Assembly (NCBI GenBank): GCA_000711775.1
Contig: ARYC01001893.1
Coordinates: 1-64,000, forward strand
DNA: 64,000 nt
Direction: 5' to 3'
DNA from: Oxytricha trifallax
Taxonomy: Eukaryota; Ciliophora; Spirotrichea; Sporadotrichida; Oxytrichidae
Part shown: in pieces, positions 36,658 through 47,600 of the stretch
Layout: each line of letters begins with the position of its first letter
Position numbering within the stretch: position 1 is the stretch's first letter
The notes under the pieces: model-generated
Databases searched by the model: none
Seen by the model: only the letters and a program-made list of their open reading frames with translations
What the model was told of the DNA's origin: nothing
Position numbers and translations under genes: made by a program

Positions 36658-37128
36658 ACTAAATAAATCAAGAAAATATGTATTACAGTATATATAATTA
36701 TTATTTTTTAATTTTTTCGTTTTCATTGGATTGGTAATATAATCTATTACTAAAGGTTATAATATTGAAATATGAGATGAATTATGAAAATATATATAAA
36801 TTGCTTATATTATTACAGTCTTAATCATAATGGGAAATATTTACAAGATAATGCTAAATATTAAAATAGTTTTGGAAAAAACATAAAAATAACTCTAAGT
36901 TGGAATTAAAAACTATATTTAAAATAAAGCCATTTAGAAAAAATATCTATTCTTAAAAAATTTAAAGATATTTAAAAAAATTATTATATATTTATAAGAT
37001 GATAGGAGTTTTTAAATTAAAATAAAAAATTTTGCCAAATAAATCTTTATTGAAATTGAGTATTATAAATGAATTAATGATATTAAAGTAATTAAATAAT
37101 TTGTATAATAAAATTAAATGATTATTGT
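36658..37128 (+). other. IES, about 471 bp, pointer ACTAA (copy 4)
   Basis: Repeats at 36658-36662 and 37129-37133. The join is one base out of frame with SHNDGKL, so either the border is different or the copy is broken here. Confidence 0.5.
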
Positions 37129-37333
37129 ACTAATCTCATAATGACGGTAAATTACAAAATGTGAACCCTGAGAACTTTAAGCAATATCTTAATTAAAAAA
37201 AACACTTCTTGACAAATATTCTGAATTGATCACAAACTAAAAGATAAAACTTAACAATCATATCAACTAATCATAAATTTTATCAAGTGGCAATTTAAAA
37301 TATATTTTTATTTATTACTTCAACTCAATGCTG

Positions 37334-37363
37334 AACTTAAATAATTAATTAATTATTAAGCTT
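37334..37363 (+). other. IES, 30 bp, pointer AAC (copy 4)
   Basis: Repeats at 37334-37336 and 37364-37366. Joins NSML to NNTKLLLKDF. Confidence 0.6.
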
Positions 37364-37685
37364 AACAACACCAAGCTTTTGCTGAAAGATTTCGTGAAGT
37401 AAGAAGATTTTAGTAAACTTACAATCAATTACTATACTCTTGATGGGTAATAACAGAATCAAGAAGAAATTAATAAAATAAAATGATTATTAAAGAATTG
37501 ATAATTCAACAATTAACATCTAAAATCCGTATGCTTCTGATTAGAAAAATTATGGTCATTATAGTAAAATACTAAATATTAAGTTGGTATTAGTAAGTTT
37601 AATTTAATGTTTTCAATATGAGTAATTCCTATAATTAATGGACGGTGAAATATAAAAATCAAGCTCATCTCTAATTGGATAGCAC

Positions 37686-37720
37686 ATGAAAAATATTTTA
37701 AATAATTTATTTAATATTAA
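37686..37720 (+). other. IES, 35 bp, pointer ATGAA (copy 4)
   Basis: Repeats at 37686-37690 and 37721-37725. The homologous IES in copy 6 carries a whole MITE. Confidence 0.7.
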
Positions 37721-37872
37721 ATGAATGATTGGAATAAAGCAGATTTAAGCTTGTTGTATTAAGGAACTAGAGATGGATTAGAGGCTACCAAATTCCATTA
37801 ATTATGTAATAATTAGGGACCGACAGTTTCTTTTGTCTTGAGTGAATTTGGTCAAATATTCGGTGGTTATAC

Positions 37873-37943
37873 AAGTTATTTTTATAAGTATTAATTAAGT
37901 TATAGTATTTTAATGGCAATCATTATTTAATTAGTAAAATTTA
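37873..37943 (+). other. IES, 71 bp, pointer AAGT (copy 4, TLDc)
   Basis: Repeats at 37873-37876 and 37944-37947. Joins GGYTS to HSWIS. Confidence 0.7.
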
Positions 37944-38530
37944 AAGTCACTCATGGATATCCCACACCTCCTACAGTTCAGACAAATATGCTTCTCTGTT
38001 TTAACTAAATCAAAGAACCATACTTCCAATAAAGATTCTAAAGTATGCAATTTACACTCATAAAGATTGCCTGATATCATTTGGGGGTGGACATGAACTT
38101 AATTTGGTAAATCAGTGTAATGTGAATAGAAATAGTTCCTCGAAATTTGAAGGGTACCATAGAGGGCCACCTGGCAGCTATGATGGGTTAAAAGAATCGA
38201 ATTAATATTTGGCTGGTAGGTAAAATTTTAAAGTTCTGGAAATTTAAGTATACTCAGTAAAGGTCCCTTGATTATAAAACTAAGTTAAGAATCTTTGTTT
38301 ATTTAAGATTAATACATTCATTAATAAAATTATTATATTTATCATTTTATGGTTAACCTTATAGTAATGTAAATTAATATGAATGATTATAGAAATATGA
38401 TCAAATTATATTAAAATTTCAATAATTATATGAATTGTATTTGAATTATACTTTTTGAAAATGCTATTAATTTATTTTATTAAAATTTCTTTTATTAAAT
38501 TAAAGATTTCAATGGCAAAGATTAGAAATT

Positions 38531-38925
38531 TGGGGGGGGAAGTTTCTTGCCCCAAAATTTTATATGCATCCTAGGGGAAGTTTCCTGCCTCATTCATAAA
38601 AATATATAATTTTTATAATTTTCAAAGAATCTCTATTTTCAATTATGATATAGTTATTTTTAATGTAGCTTCATATATCATTTCTACCTTGATCATGAAT
38701 TTACATTTTAATGAAAATCATATTAAGTATAAATAAAAAACAATTATTTTAGACTTGTTCATAACAGATAATTTGATAAAGATTAATTATGTACCTTGAA
38801 AATACATGTTAGTAAAAGTTGTTTAGTACATGGTTATGGTAATTAAAATTGAAATTTATTTGTTTCTAATATTTTTATGGCCAAAAAATATAAAATTTAA
38901 TGTTGGGGCAGGATACTTCCCCCCC
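38531..38925. mobile_element. Inverted-repeat element with GGGGGGAAGTTTC tips
   Basis: Starts GGGGGGGGAAGTTTCTTGCC, a second GGGGAAGTTTCCTGCC at 38574, and ends GGCAGGATACTTCCCCCC. Flanks GAAATT on both sides. An orthologous copy lies at 58121-58516 after copy 6. Confidence 0.65.
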
Positions 38926-40946
38926 GAAATTCTATTTAAATTGAGTATAAAATTTTCAAATAATATTTAATATTTTAATTGTTTAAATTTATAATAAAAA
39001 TATTTTTTAAAAAATAAGTATTGTAATTAATTTTTTAACAAAGTGATTTTCACATTTTTTATATTCTAGATTATATAAGAATTTACATAGCTTATTTAAA
39101 ATTATTTAAAATTTAAGCAGACTTGACTAATGAAAAAAAAGTAGAGAAAATTTTATAAAAAATATATATATTTTTGTATTTAAAATCTGAAAATAAATTA
39201 AATTTTTTTTCTAAAAATAATAAAAATAGATTGATTTTATTTGAAAATTTCTCATAATTTTTTAAATTTTAGCTTTATATTTATTTCTAATTTAATATTT
39301 TATTGTATAATATAGAAAATATTAGCTAATATATTAATCTAAATTTAGCTTACTAAGTGAAATATTTGCAAAATTATTAATTTATTATGAAAATTGAATC
39401 CAGAATAGATTTAAAGTGGTAGTGAATCGCATAAGACAAGGGAATTCATAAAAAAAAGGAATAAACAAATAATTTGTTATTTACTAATAAAAATTCATGA
39501 ATTATATTGATTTAGCCCATTAAATAGGTTATTATATAGTGTAAAAATCATGATTTTTGAAATGGTCAGTATAGATCACAGTTATTTTTATTTTTAAGCT
39601 ACGTTGAAAATTTAAAGATTTAAACAATTTTCTTTCATACTAGCTCCTTAAGATTTTAAACAAGAGGCTTTCATAATTTTATAATATTAAAACAAGCCTC
39701 CAACAATGTTCTGATACTAATCACATTATGATATTCACAAAAAATTTGAGATTGAGATATGGTGACATCTGTTAATTCAAGATGTAGATATGAAAAAGAT
39801 CACTAATGAGTTTGACTTCAACTGTGAGATCAGGGCATCAATGCCTTTAAATAAAAATATATTCTCTAATATTAGAGTTGATTCTTAAATTTTAAGCAAA
39901 TATTGAAAATAAATATTCATTTTTCCCTGCTATATTATTTTATTCAATATAAATATTACTATTTTGTAATAGAATTATATAAATATTAGAATAAAATATA
40001 TTAATACATAATAATAAATTAGCGAACTTTATTTCTGCAAACTTAAACTTATACTAAAATATCAAAAACAAACTGTCATTAACTATTTGGCTTTTGTATT
40101 TTATGATATATTTTTAATAGGTAGATATTTTTTTACTGATATATATATATATCAAAATAAAACTCCAATTAAATTTGAATCTTTTATTTGCAATTAAAAT
40201 TACAAAGAAAAGTTTATACTAACTAAATAATTATTTTAAATAATTTAATTAAGAAATTAATGTAGCTTTGAATTGAAAATATTAATAATCCAAATTAGTG
40301 AATTTTATTTTAATTTAATTTAAGAAAGTAAGAATTTAAATTTAATAGTACATCTTAATTACTAATACTTTCATGGAATTACTTATTTAAACTAGATTAT
40401 AATTGTATTCAATGTTTTAATATGTAATATGAAATAAAATCTCTTAAAAGATACAATTTGTTCATAATAAACAATTATAAAAATTCTAAATAAACCAAAA
40501 GAAGATAATTCATTTATGATCTTAAAACATTTTAATAAATTTAAAACAAATTTAAATAAATATTTATTAAAATTAATAATTGTATTTTAATCTTAATATC
40601 CAAATCATTATGTTTTTATCATTTATAAATCAAATCAAATAAAAACTTTGCTAAATTTGAAGAATTACATCCGTTTTATAGGAATAATTCATTTAGTTTT
40701 GATATTTAAATTTTGATGCACATTTTCATTTACTTATTCATTATAGTTCATTCCTATGCCAATTTTTCTACCACTTATTCTAAAATAATCGGGATTTAAC
40801 TATGAATTTAACTAATAGTATTCAAACAATGTCAATTTATATAACACTAACGATACTATAGTATCGCATGTAATGAGTGAGTTTATTCTATCAAGTTAAT
40901 CCAAGAATACCAAAATAAATTGACTTTAGTTACCTTTATTTTGTTC
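38926..40946. other. Duplicated AT-rich flank
   Basis: No gene. Nearly the same sequence as 58517-60514, and more distantly 24900-26300 and 1-560. Confidence 0.5.
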
Positions 40947-41238
40947 TATAAATGGGTGTTGATACCAGGACGTCCCAGGATTACCAGGATGTCCCAGAGT
41001 ATTTAAAAGTATAAGAAAAATTTATAACCGTTGCACGAAGTATAAAATAAAGGATTATAGAAGAATCTTATCAGGCTGGGTCAAGGGGTGTTACTCCTAG
41101 CGCTGTAATGAATGGCAGAGCCCATCCTACGATACCAAATCAAAATAATTAACAGCAGGGGTTAAGGGGGCTTAGCTCTTTTTGAAGAATTGGAGTCAAC
41201 GCCTCTCAAAAAATTTCTAAAGGTAATATTTATGAATA

Positions 41239-41788
41239 AGTGAAAAAATTAGTATTAAATATGAGTGAGTGACTTGGAATCCTTGGAGCAACTACACTAT
41301 ACCGTCCTGATGTAGCAAAGTGCGAGGGACTTGCACCCCTGGAACAAGCTAGTGCTACTCCCGCACAAGACAAAAACTGGCGCCGAAGATGCAGTACTTT
41401 GACTACTAAGTGAAGAGACTCGACAAGAACAGATACAGATCCATCACTGAACCAGAGCAACTCGAGACTGAATCAAACCTCGGAATCAAGATCATACCAG
41501 ACAAAATCAAAAAATATAATTCAGAACCACTTTCACTGACCAACTCACAGTGCCGGACCCGTGCCTAATGCTACAGGGTTCTTAGTGAGAGGCCAGGAAT
41601 ATACGGTAGACATATATGAATATTAAACTAGCTAACTAAAACTAATGTTTTTTTTTCGCAGATATATGTATCACTCACTCATATTTAATACTGATTATAT
41701 AATAGAGATCTCTAATTAAATTTTGATCTCTAATTTTAATTTTTTACCTTTCAAGATTATTATCTATCTATCTATCTAGTGAAAAAAT
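41239..41788 (+). mobile_element. Short retroelement (SINE-like) nested in T1
   Basis: 528 bp absent from T2, flanked by an 11-bp direct repeat AGTGAAAAAAT (41239-41249, 41778-41788) and ending in a (TCTA)n tail. A G+C-rich body (41275-41610) and complementary ATTAAATATGAGTGAGTGA / TCACTCACTCATATTTAAT near both ends. A coding-like + strand frame (..ATTLYRPDVAKCEGLAPL..) is interrupted by TGA. The TSD and simple-repeat tail fit a retrotransposed sequence. Confidence 0.65.
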
Positions 41789-42076
41789 GATATTTAATCA
41801 TTAAATTATAATCGTTAATAATTAATTAACATAAATACAAATGAAACCATTTTAATTAAATAATCATACAAGATCACTTAAACATGATACATAAGCATTT
41901 TTTAATTATAAGCATGTGGCTATCAATAAATATTTAACGTTTGAAATTCTAATCATTACTATAAACAAAGTATACTTGATAAAAAAGGATATAGACATGC
42001 TTTTACGATTGTGAGAATAAACAATGTCGCACAATAAACTATAAAAAATGGTTTAAAAAATCTTGTCCCAATACAT

Positions 42077-43065
42077 TACTTGTTCAACCCGAGACACCCC
42101 CCCCACCCCTCCCCACATCCCGGTCGACCGAGACACACTTCCCCGCCCCTCCACTCCACCCCATAAAATACCCCATTTTATATCAAATTTTGTAACTACA
42201 GGGTCTAAATCGATTTCCTTATTGACATCTCGACGTCATAAACCCTATTTTAGATATAAAATGTCATAAGAATTTCTAAATTATTTATATCTTTGTTAGT
42301 GCCTAGTATAATATAAATTTTATGATTTAATAAGTTTCACTATGTTTGTCAACCATTTTCACGCTTTCCCTTGTGAAATATAAATTGAAAAAACTTTTCC
42401 ATAAATATTATTAAATTTTTTTTTCTAAATAAAATTTATATACTGTTATGTACAAAATTTAATTTAAAAATTTTTTATCTCTTAAATCTACTTCAATCGA
42501 CATAATTCGAAGAAAAAGCCTGATTAATTTTTCAAGTTTTAAAATTTCGCTATTACTTTAATTTATTTTTCATTATTTTTGAAAAACTTGCGAAAATTAA
42601 AAACTTGAAAAATTAATCAGGCTTTTTCTTCGAATTATGTCGATTGAAGTAGATTTAAGAGATAAAAAATTTTTAAATTAATTTTGTACATAACAGTATA
42701 TAAATTTTATTTAGAAAAAAAAATTTAATAATATTTATTGGAAAAGTTTTTATATTTATATTTCATTAGGGAAAATGTAAAAATGGTTAACAAACTTAGT
42801 GAAACTTATCAAATCATAAAATTTATATCACATAAGGCACTAATATGGAAATAAAGAATTTTGAAAATCTTATGAATTTTTATATATAAAATAGGGTCTT
42901 TGATGTCGAGATGTCATGAAGGAGATCGATTTAGACCCTGTAGGTACAAAATTTGATATGAAATGGGGTATTTTAGGGGGTGGGGGACGGGGCGGCAACC
43001 GGGGTGGGGAGGGGTCTCGTTGACCGGGAGACGGGAGGGGGGGGAGGGGATCTCGGCGAACACAT
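42077..43065. mobile_element. Long foldback element with C-rich tips nested in T1
   Basis: About 0.99 kb inverted repeat: left GTTCAACCCGAGACACCCCC, right its approximate complement (GGATCTCGGCGAAC). Arms of about 480 bp include GGGTCTAAATCGATTTCC and a central stem GAAAAAGCCTGATTAATTTT. The tips are very G+C-rich for this genome. The empty site is in T2 (CCAATACATACTCTTTG). Confidence 0.8.
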
Positions 43066-43367
43066 ACTCTTTGAAAGTATTGCGAGATATCCTGTTTAAT
43101 TATTTTCCTAATAGTAGAAATATTAGTGAAACTGTTGATAATTTATTACTATTTTCAGATTAAAGCATGTGGTGCATTTGTAAAAAGAGTTCTATCAGAT
43201 GTTAGAAGAATTATTAAGACATAATTAAAGCTTGAGCAAGATAGCTATCTTGTGCAAGATCATGTCCCAGAAGAACGAGACTTCAAAATTAAGAAAATAA
43301 TTAATTTTTATTTATTTAAAACAAAAATACATATAAATATATCTAAAGTATGGCATTTTTTTACTCT

Positions 43368-43394
43368 TAATATATATATATATATATATATATA

Positions 43395-43431
<37 letters not shown>
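43368..43431. repeat. (TA)n microsatellite
   Basis: About 60 bp of TA repeats inside T1; the matching run in T2 (about 61412-61432) is shorter. Confidence 0.9.
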
Positions 43432-43432
<1 letters not shown>

Positions 43433-44173
43433 AATTTTAAATTAATAATGAATTTCCCAACATTAAATAAAAATAAGGCTTAATGCAACTGTAATTATTG
43501 ATAATAACTTTTTTTACAATTTTTAATTTTATATTTAATTTTTAATTATTTGAATGATATTTCTAAACAAGATATGTTATCCAATTAAATAAATAATAAT
43601 TTTTCCTATTTTTGATTTGCAGAATATAATAGAATTAAAAAAACTAAGTATAATTAAAATATATGATCTTGCATGACATATATAAGTTAATGCATCCTCT
43701 GTCATCTCACATTAAAATATTGATAATTGCATATATAATGTGCATGCAGCATTTATTTATCAACTATTATTCATCAAATTATATGGTTATTACTATTTTT
43801 TAATAGAAAAACACTAACAACAAGTTATTAATGCTTTATATATAACTCTAGTAATATTAAATTTAAAATTAAACACATAAATAGTAAAATTTGTATGATA
43901 AATTTTATAATTTATATTTTATTTAAATAAAACATATTTTTATAAAATAAAATGTATTTCAGCAATATAGAAAACTTTATTTAAAAGAAAAGGTTTAATA
44001 TAATTAGCTTTTTTTCAACTAACCTTTCTTTGATTATTATATAATTAATAAGAATTTATTTTAAAAGAAATAGTAAATATAATTTTCTTACACTAATATA
44101 TAAAATCTGGACGTCCTGATGAGTCTGGGACGTCCTGATTTTCTTGGTACTTCCCGGTGTCATCACCAGTATA

Positions 44174-44582
44174 AATAATATTTTTAAATTAATTTTCCAA
44201 TTTTGAATCTATAAAAACCATGACAACTTAAATTGTAAGTTCTTAAAGGATTTATTGATAATATCTTTGGAAAATAAAAGGTGCCCTCAGACTTCTTAGA
44301 AGAAGAAAGCATCGTATTTTTTATATTAAGTATATACATTAAAAAGATTGTAAAATTCCTTTTAGACTTACCCTAATTCCTTTAAGATCTCTTAAGTTTT
44401 ACTGGCATGGACTTTATTGAATGCATTCTCAAATATTAAAAATTCTAATCGTAAAAATTTTGATTCTTTTTGAATATTGATTTTAATTTAAAATCAAAAT
44501 AAATTGAGTTATTTTAGTTAGCATTTTATCAATTTCTCAAAGAAGTTATCAAATTTATTAAGATGTTAGCTATTAAATAGGA
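44174..44582. other. Flank between T1 and copy 5
   Basis: No gene; matches 62200-62600. Confidence 0.45.
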
Positions 44583-44677
44583 ATTAAAAGAGGATTCTTG
44601 CCTTAGCTTATAATTTATATAATTGCAACAAATATTTTTTGTTTGAAGTCTCACAATCATCTCGTAATATCATTAAA
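44583..44677 (+). promoter_or_regulatory. Conserved upstream block, copy 5
   Basis: Same block as before copy 1, with CCTTAGC in place of CCTTAAC. Confidence 0.5.
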
Positions 44678-47600
44678 ATGGAAAGTTCATTTTTAAACTG
44701 CCTCAATTGCTCAAATTCATACGATTTGACTTCTCATATTCCAATCATACTTGATTGTGATTGATTTTTTATTAATTTAATTAATTAGTAGTGATTAATT
44801 TTATTTCTTTAATACGAAAATCATTATAATTTATTGTGGGGATGAGATCTGCCTTGACTGCTATTAAAACAAATTAGTTTTAAAACAAGATGGAATTTAT
44901 ACATGTTGTTTCGACAGTGATCATGAAATTGAAAAAAGAGAGAAGCCTATTCAAATTAGGAAAATCATCAACAAGCTCAAATCAATGGATGTACTCAGAT
45001 TAGTAAATAATATTTAAACATTAGTGTGTGATAAGCACAAGGATTATTACTCAGAGTACTACTGCACTTAATGTGATAAAATTGTTTGCTATGTTTGCTC
45101 GCAACTTGACCACTCAATAAAAAATAAAAATAAAAAATAATAAAATATTTATATATACCATTAATCCTAGGGAGTGTATAAATACATTTAAACAATAAAT
45201 ACTAAAAGCTATCAAGTATAAGGTAAAAAGCTTATAATTGCTCTATTAATATAGGACTTTAAATTTTGAATGCAGTAAATATTGAACTAATCTCATAATG
45301 GCGGTAAATTACATAAGGTGAACCCTGAAAACTTTAAGGAATATCTTAATTACATTAATCCACTCTTAGACAATTATTGTAGGAATACATTTGATTAATA
45401 ATAAAAATAAAAAAATTGTGGCCGTTAACTTGGTCGAAACCCAAACAATATGGTACTTGCTTGAAAGATAATTTAAATTCATCTGAATTTTACTATTGGT
45501 GGTACCTCTATATCTAATATAGAAAGTGAAATATCTCAATCCTAATATGCATAAATTAAAAAAAAATCACTAAAAATAAAGGTAGTGTCATTTCGCTTTC
45601 TGGATTAGATATTGAGATACCGTCAATATTAAAATTCAGATTAATTTAAATTATCTTTCAAACAAGTACCATATTGTTTAGGACTCCAGAGATTTAAGTA
45701 CCACAATTTTTATTGTTTAATTTATTAACTTAAATGATTTATTTTCAAATCAAATGTATTCATACAATAACTTGCATTGATTACAAACTTAAAGTCAAAA
45801 CTTAATAATCATATCAGCTAAGCTTAAATACTATCAAGTAGCGACTTTAACTTTAAATTGTTTTAATTTACTTCATCACTATGTTGAACTATATTATAAT
45901 TAAATAATTCTTTTATTTGAACAACGCCAAGCTTTTGTTAAAGGACTTCGTGAAGTAAGAAGATTTAAGCAAACTTTCTATTACTCACTATAAGCTTCAA
46001 GGGTAGGAGCAGCCTCAAGAGGAAATTAAAGAATAGATTGAGGTCTAAGTAAACAAGTAATAAATCGAGTTCTAAGTAATTGGTAGACAAAAGATTTAGA
46101 AATACGAAGTACCTGCTGATCAAGATAAGATAAGCGCAGAGCACTATAACTAAAATTAAATTAATAATAATTATAATATACAACTATTATTAACTTAGAA
46201 AGTTAAGTAAAAGAGTTGGAACGAGGAGGGACAGTCGAACCGTTCTAATCAAGAGGCAAAAAGTTTTGTCTCACTAGTTCGAAAAGCGAACTTCCCCCAG
46301 CTGGACTTCAACATCCAGAGGTGTGTTTAACAAAAAAGTACATACATACTCACGAGTGGCCTTAAATCATAGAGTATGTCAGATTTGACACCTTTAAGTC
46401 AGTACATTCTTTTAGCACCCGTTCACAACCCAGCTAGATACTGTACACAACCTTAGCACAACTGGAGCACTCACTCAACATTAGGTTTTCTTAATTTTCG
46501 AATTGATTACCTAGAGTCTAGCCAATTCAACCAACTAAAACAGTGAGCTTACGTCCAATTAGTTCACTTACCCAGCTCCACCCCAACCCCCTTAAAAAGT
46601 CCACTATCTGTTTATGATGACATTTTAAACTTCAACTAGGTATGAGGCCTGATCGAAGAAATTCAGTCATTTAGTTTTAAACATCTTTCAACAAGACTAC
46701 AAAGAAACTATTAAGGAAAGAAGACTTCAAACACTGTCAAAAACCTCATACAACTAACAATCCCTTCACATACATATCCTTAACCTAAACAATAAAACTC
46801 AAGGCTACCATTTTTCTCTACTAGATAGAGAATACACTAAGATACGTTTTGGAAGGAATCACTCCCGAATTTTCTCTAATGACTCAAATGCGTCACACAT
46901 TAAGAAATTTTACTTTTCTAGTATTTAATAGGAAAACTAAATTAATAGAGAATCACCCAAGACATCAATAAGATTTTGACCAAAGATATGACGGGAATCA
47001 TCCCAAATCATACTAGGCTATTTAATAATAAAATATTTATACACTATGTCAACTAACAATGTCTACTAAAGGGAGTAAGCACCACACTAAACAAAAGCCA
47101 AACACATATACTAATAATAAAAACTCCGGCTCAAAGCCGGAGAACCTTACTTTTGAAAACCCAGAAACACCTAAATCCCTAAACCCCATAGATTTACGAG
47201 TTAAATCTGGATACTATCCAATACAATTAAAGAAAGTTATTAAATATCATAAAAGATTTGGGACTTTTATTTACTATATAATAATAAAATTTAATTAAAG
47301 ATGTTTCAGGAAGTGGGTTTATTTGATTTGAAAATCAATGGGAAATGGTGCCCAATTTGCAATCTTACTGATTGCATGGAAAATAGCTACAGAACTCTGA
47401 GAGCTTTTGATGAAACTATGTAAGAACTCCAAGAATATGTTGAGTTCGGAGTTTATGATGGAGTAAGCTCCATTGATAGCGAAGAAGAAGAGAAAAAGAT
47501 TGAAAAACATGTACTCAATTTCTACAGAGAAAGAGTATACTTAAGACAGTTGTGGGCTCACAAGAATTCATTATTTTGAGTGAATTTTTAAAGAATTAAT

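Larger units (their letters stand above)
36181..38271 (+). pseudogene. RING / B-box / coiled-coil / TLDc, copy 4 (B type), degenerate
   Basis: ATG 36181, TGA 38269-38271. Segments: 36181-36262, 36342-36513, 36563-36662, 37129-37336, 37364-37690, 37721-37876, 37944-38271. The short B form lacks the central segment of A copies. The RING-like first Cys is replaced by Phe (HFLNC) and a B-box Cys by Tyr (EYYYTQC). Frames break near 37195 (an A-run, leading to TGA) and near 37480 (one extra base relative to copy 6). The two TLDc segments are open: GTRDGLEATKFHQLC, GQIFGGYTS, SHSWIS, SFGGGHELN, YLAGRQNFKVLEIQVYSV. Most likely a recently decayed gene; alternatively further tiny IESs restore the frame. 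Confidence 0.65.
40947..44173. mobile_element. GGACGTCC element T1, 3.2 kb, with two nested insertions
   Basis: Terminal inverted repeats: left GGGTGTTGATACCAGGACGTCC, right ACGTCC repeats then GGTGTCATCACC, both bordered by TATA. Subterminal GGACGTCC palindromes repeat (once or twice at each end). Paired with T2 (60515-62199). Alignment to T2 shows two extra blocks in T1: 41250-41777 and about 42077-43065. Shared inner sequence (GTCAAGGGGTGTTACYCCTAGCG.., GAATGGCAGAGCCCATCCTACG) has no long frame, so the element is non-autonomous. Confidence 0.75.

Noticed and set aside
38531..38560. G-run as a telomere or telomere-addition seed
   Set aside because: Single G8 run at the tip of an inverted-repeat element, not a repeated G4T4 unit.
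41230..41460. 76-codon minus-strand open frame in T1
   Set aside because: Lies across the border of the nested SINE-like insertion and shares no features with a known protein.
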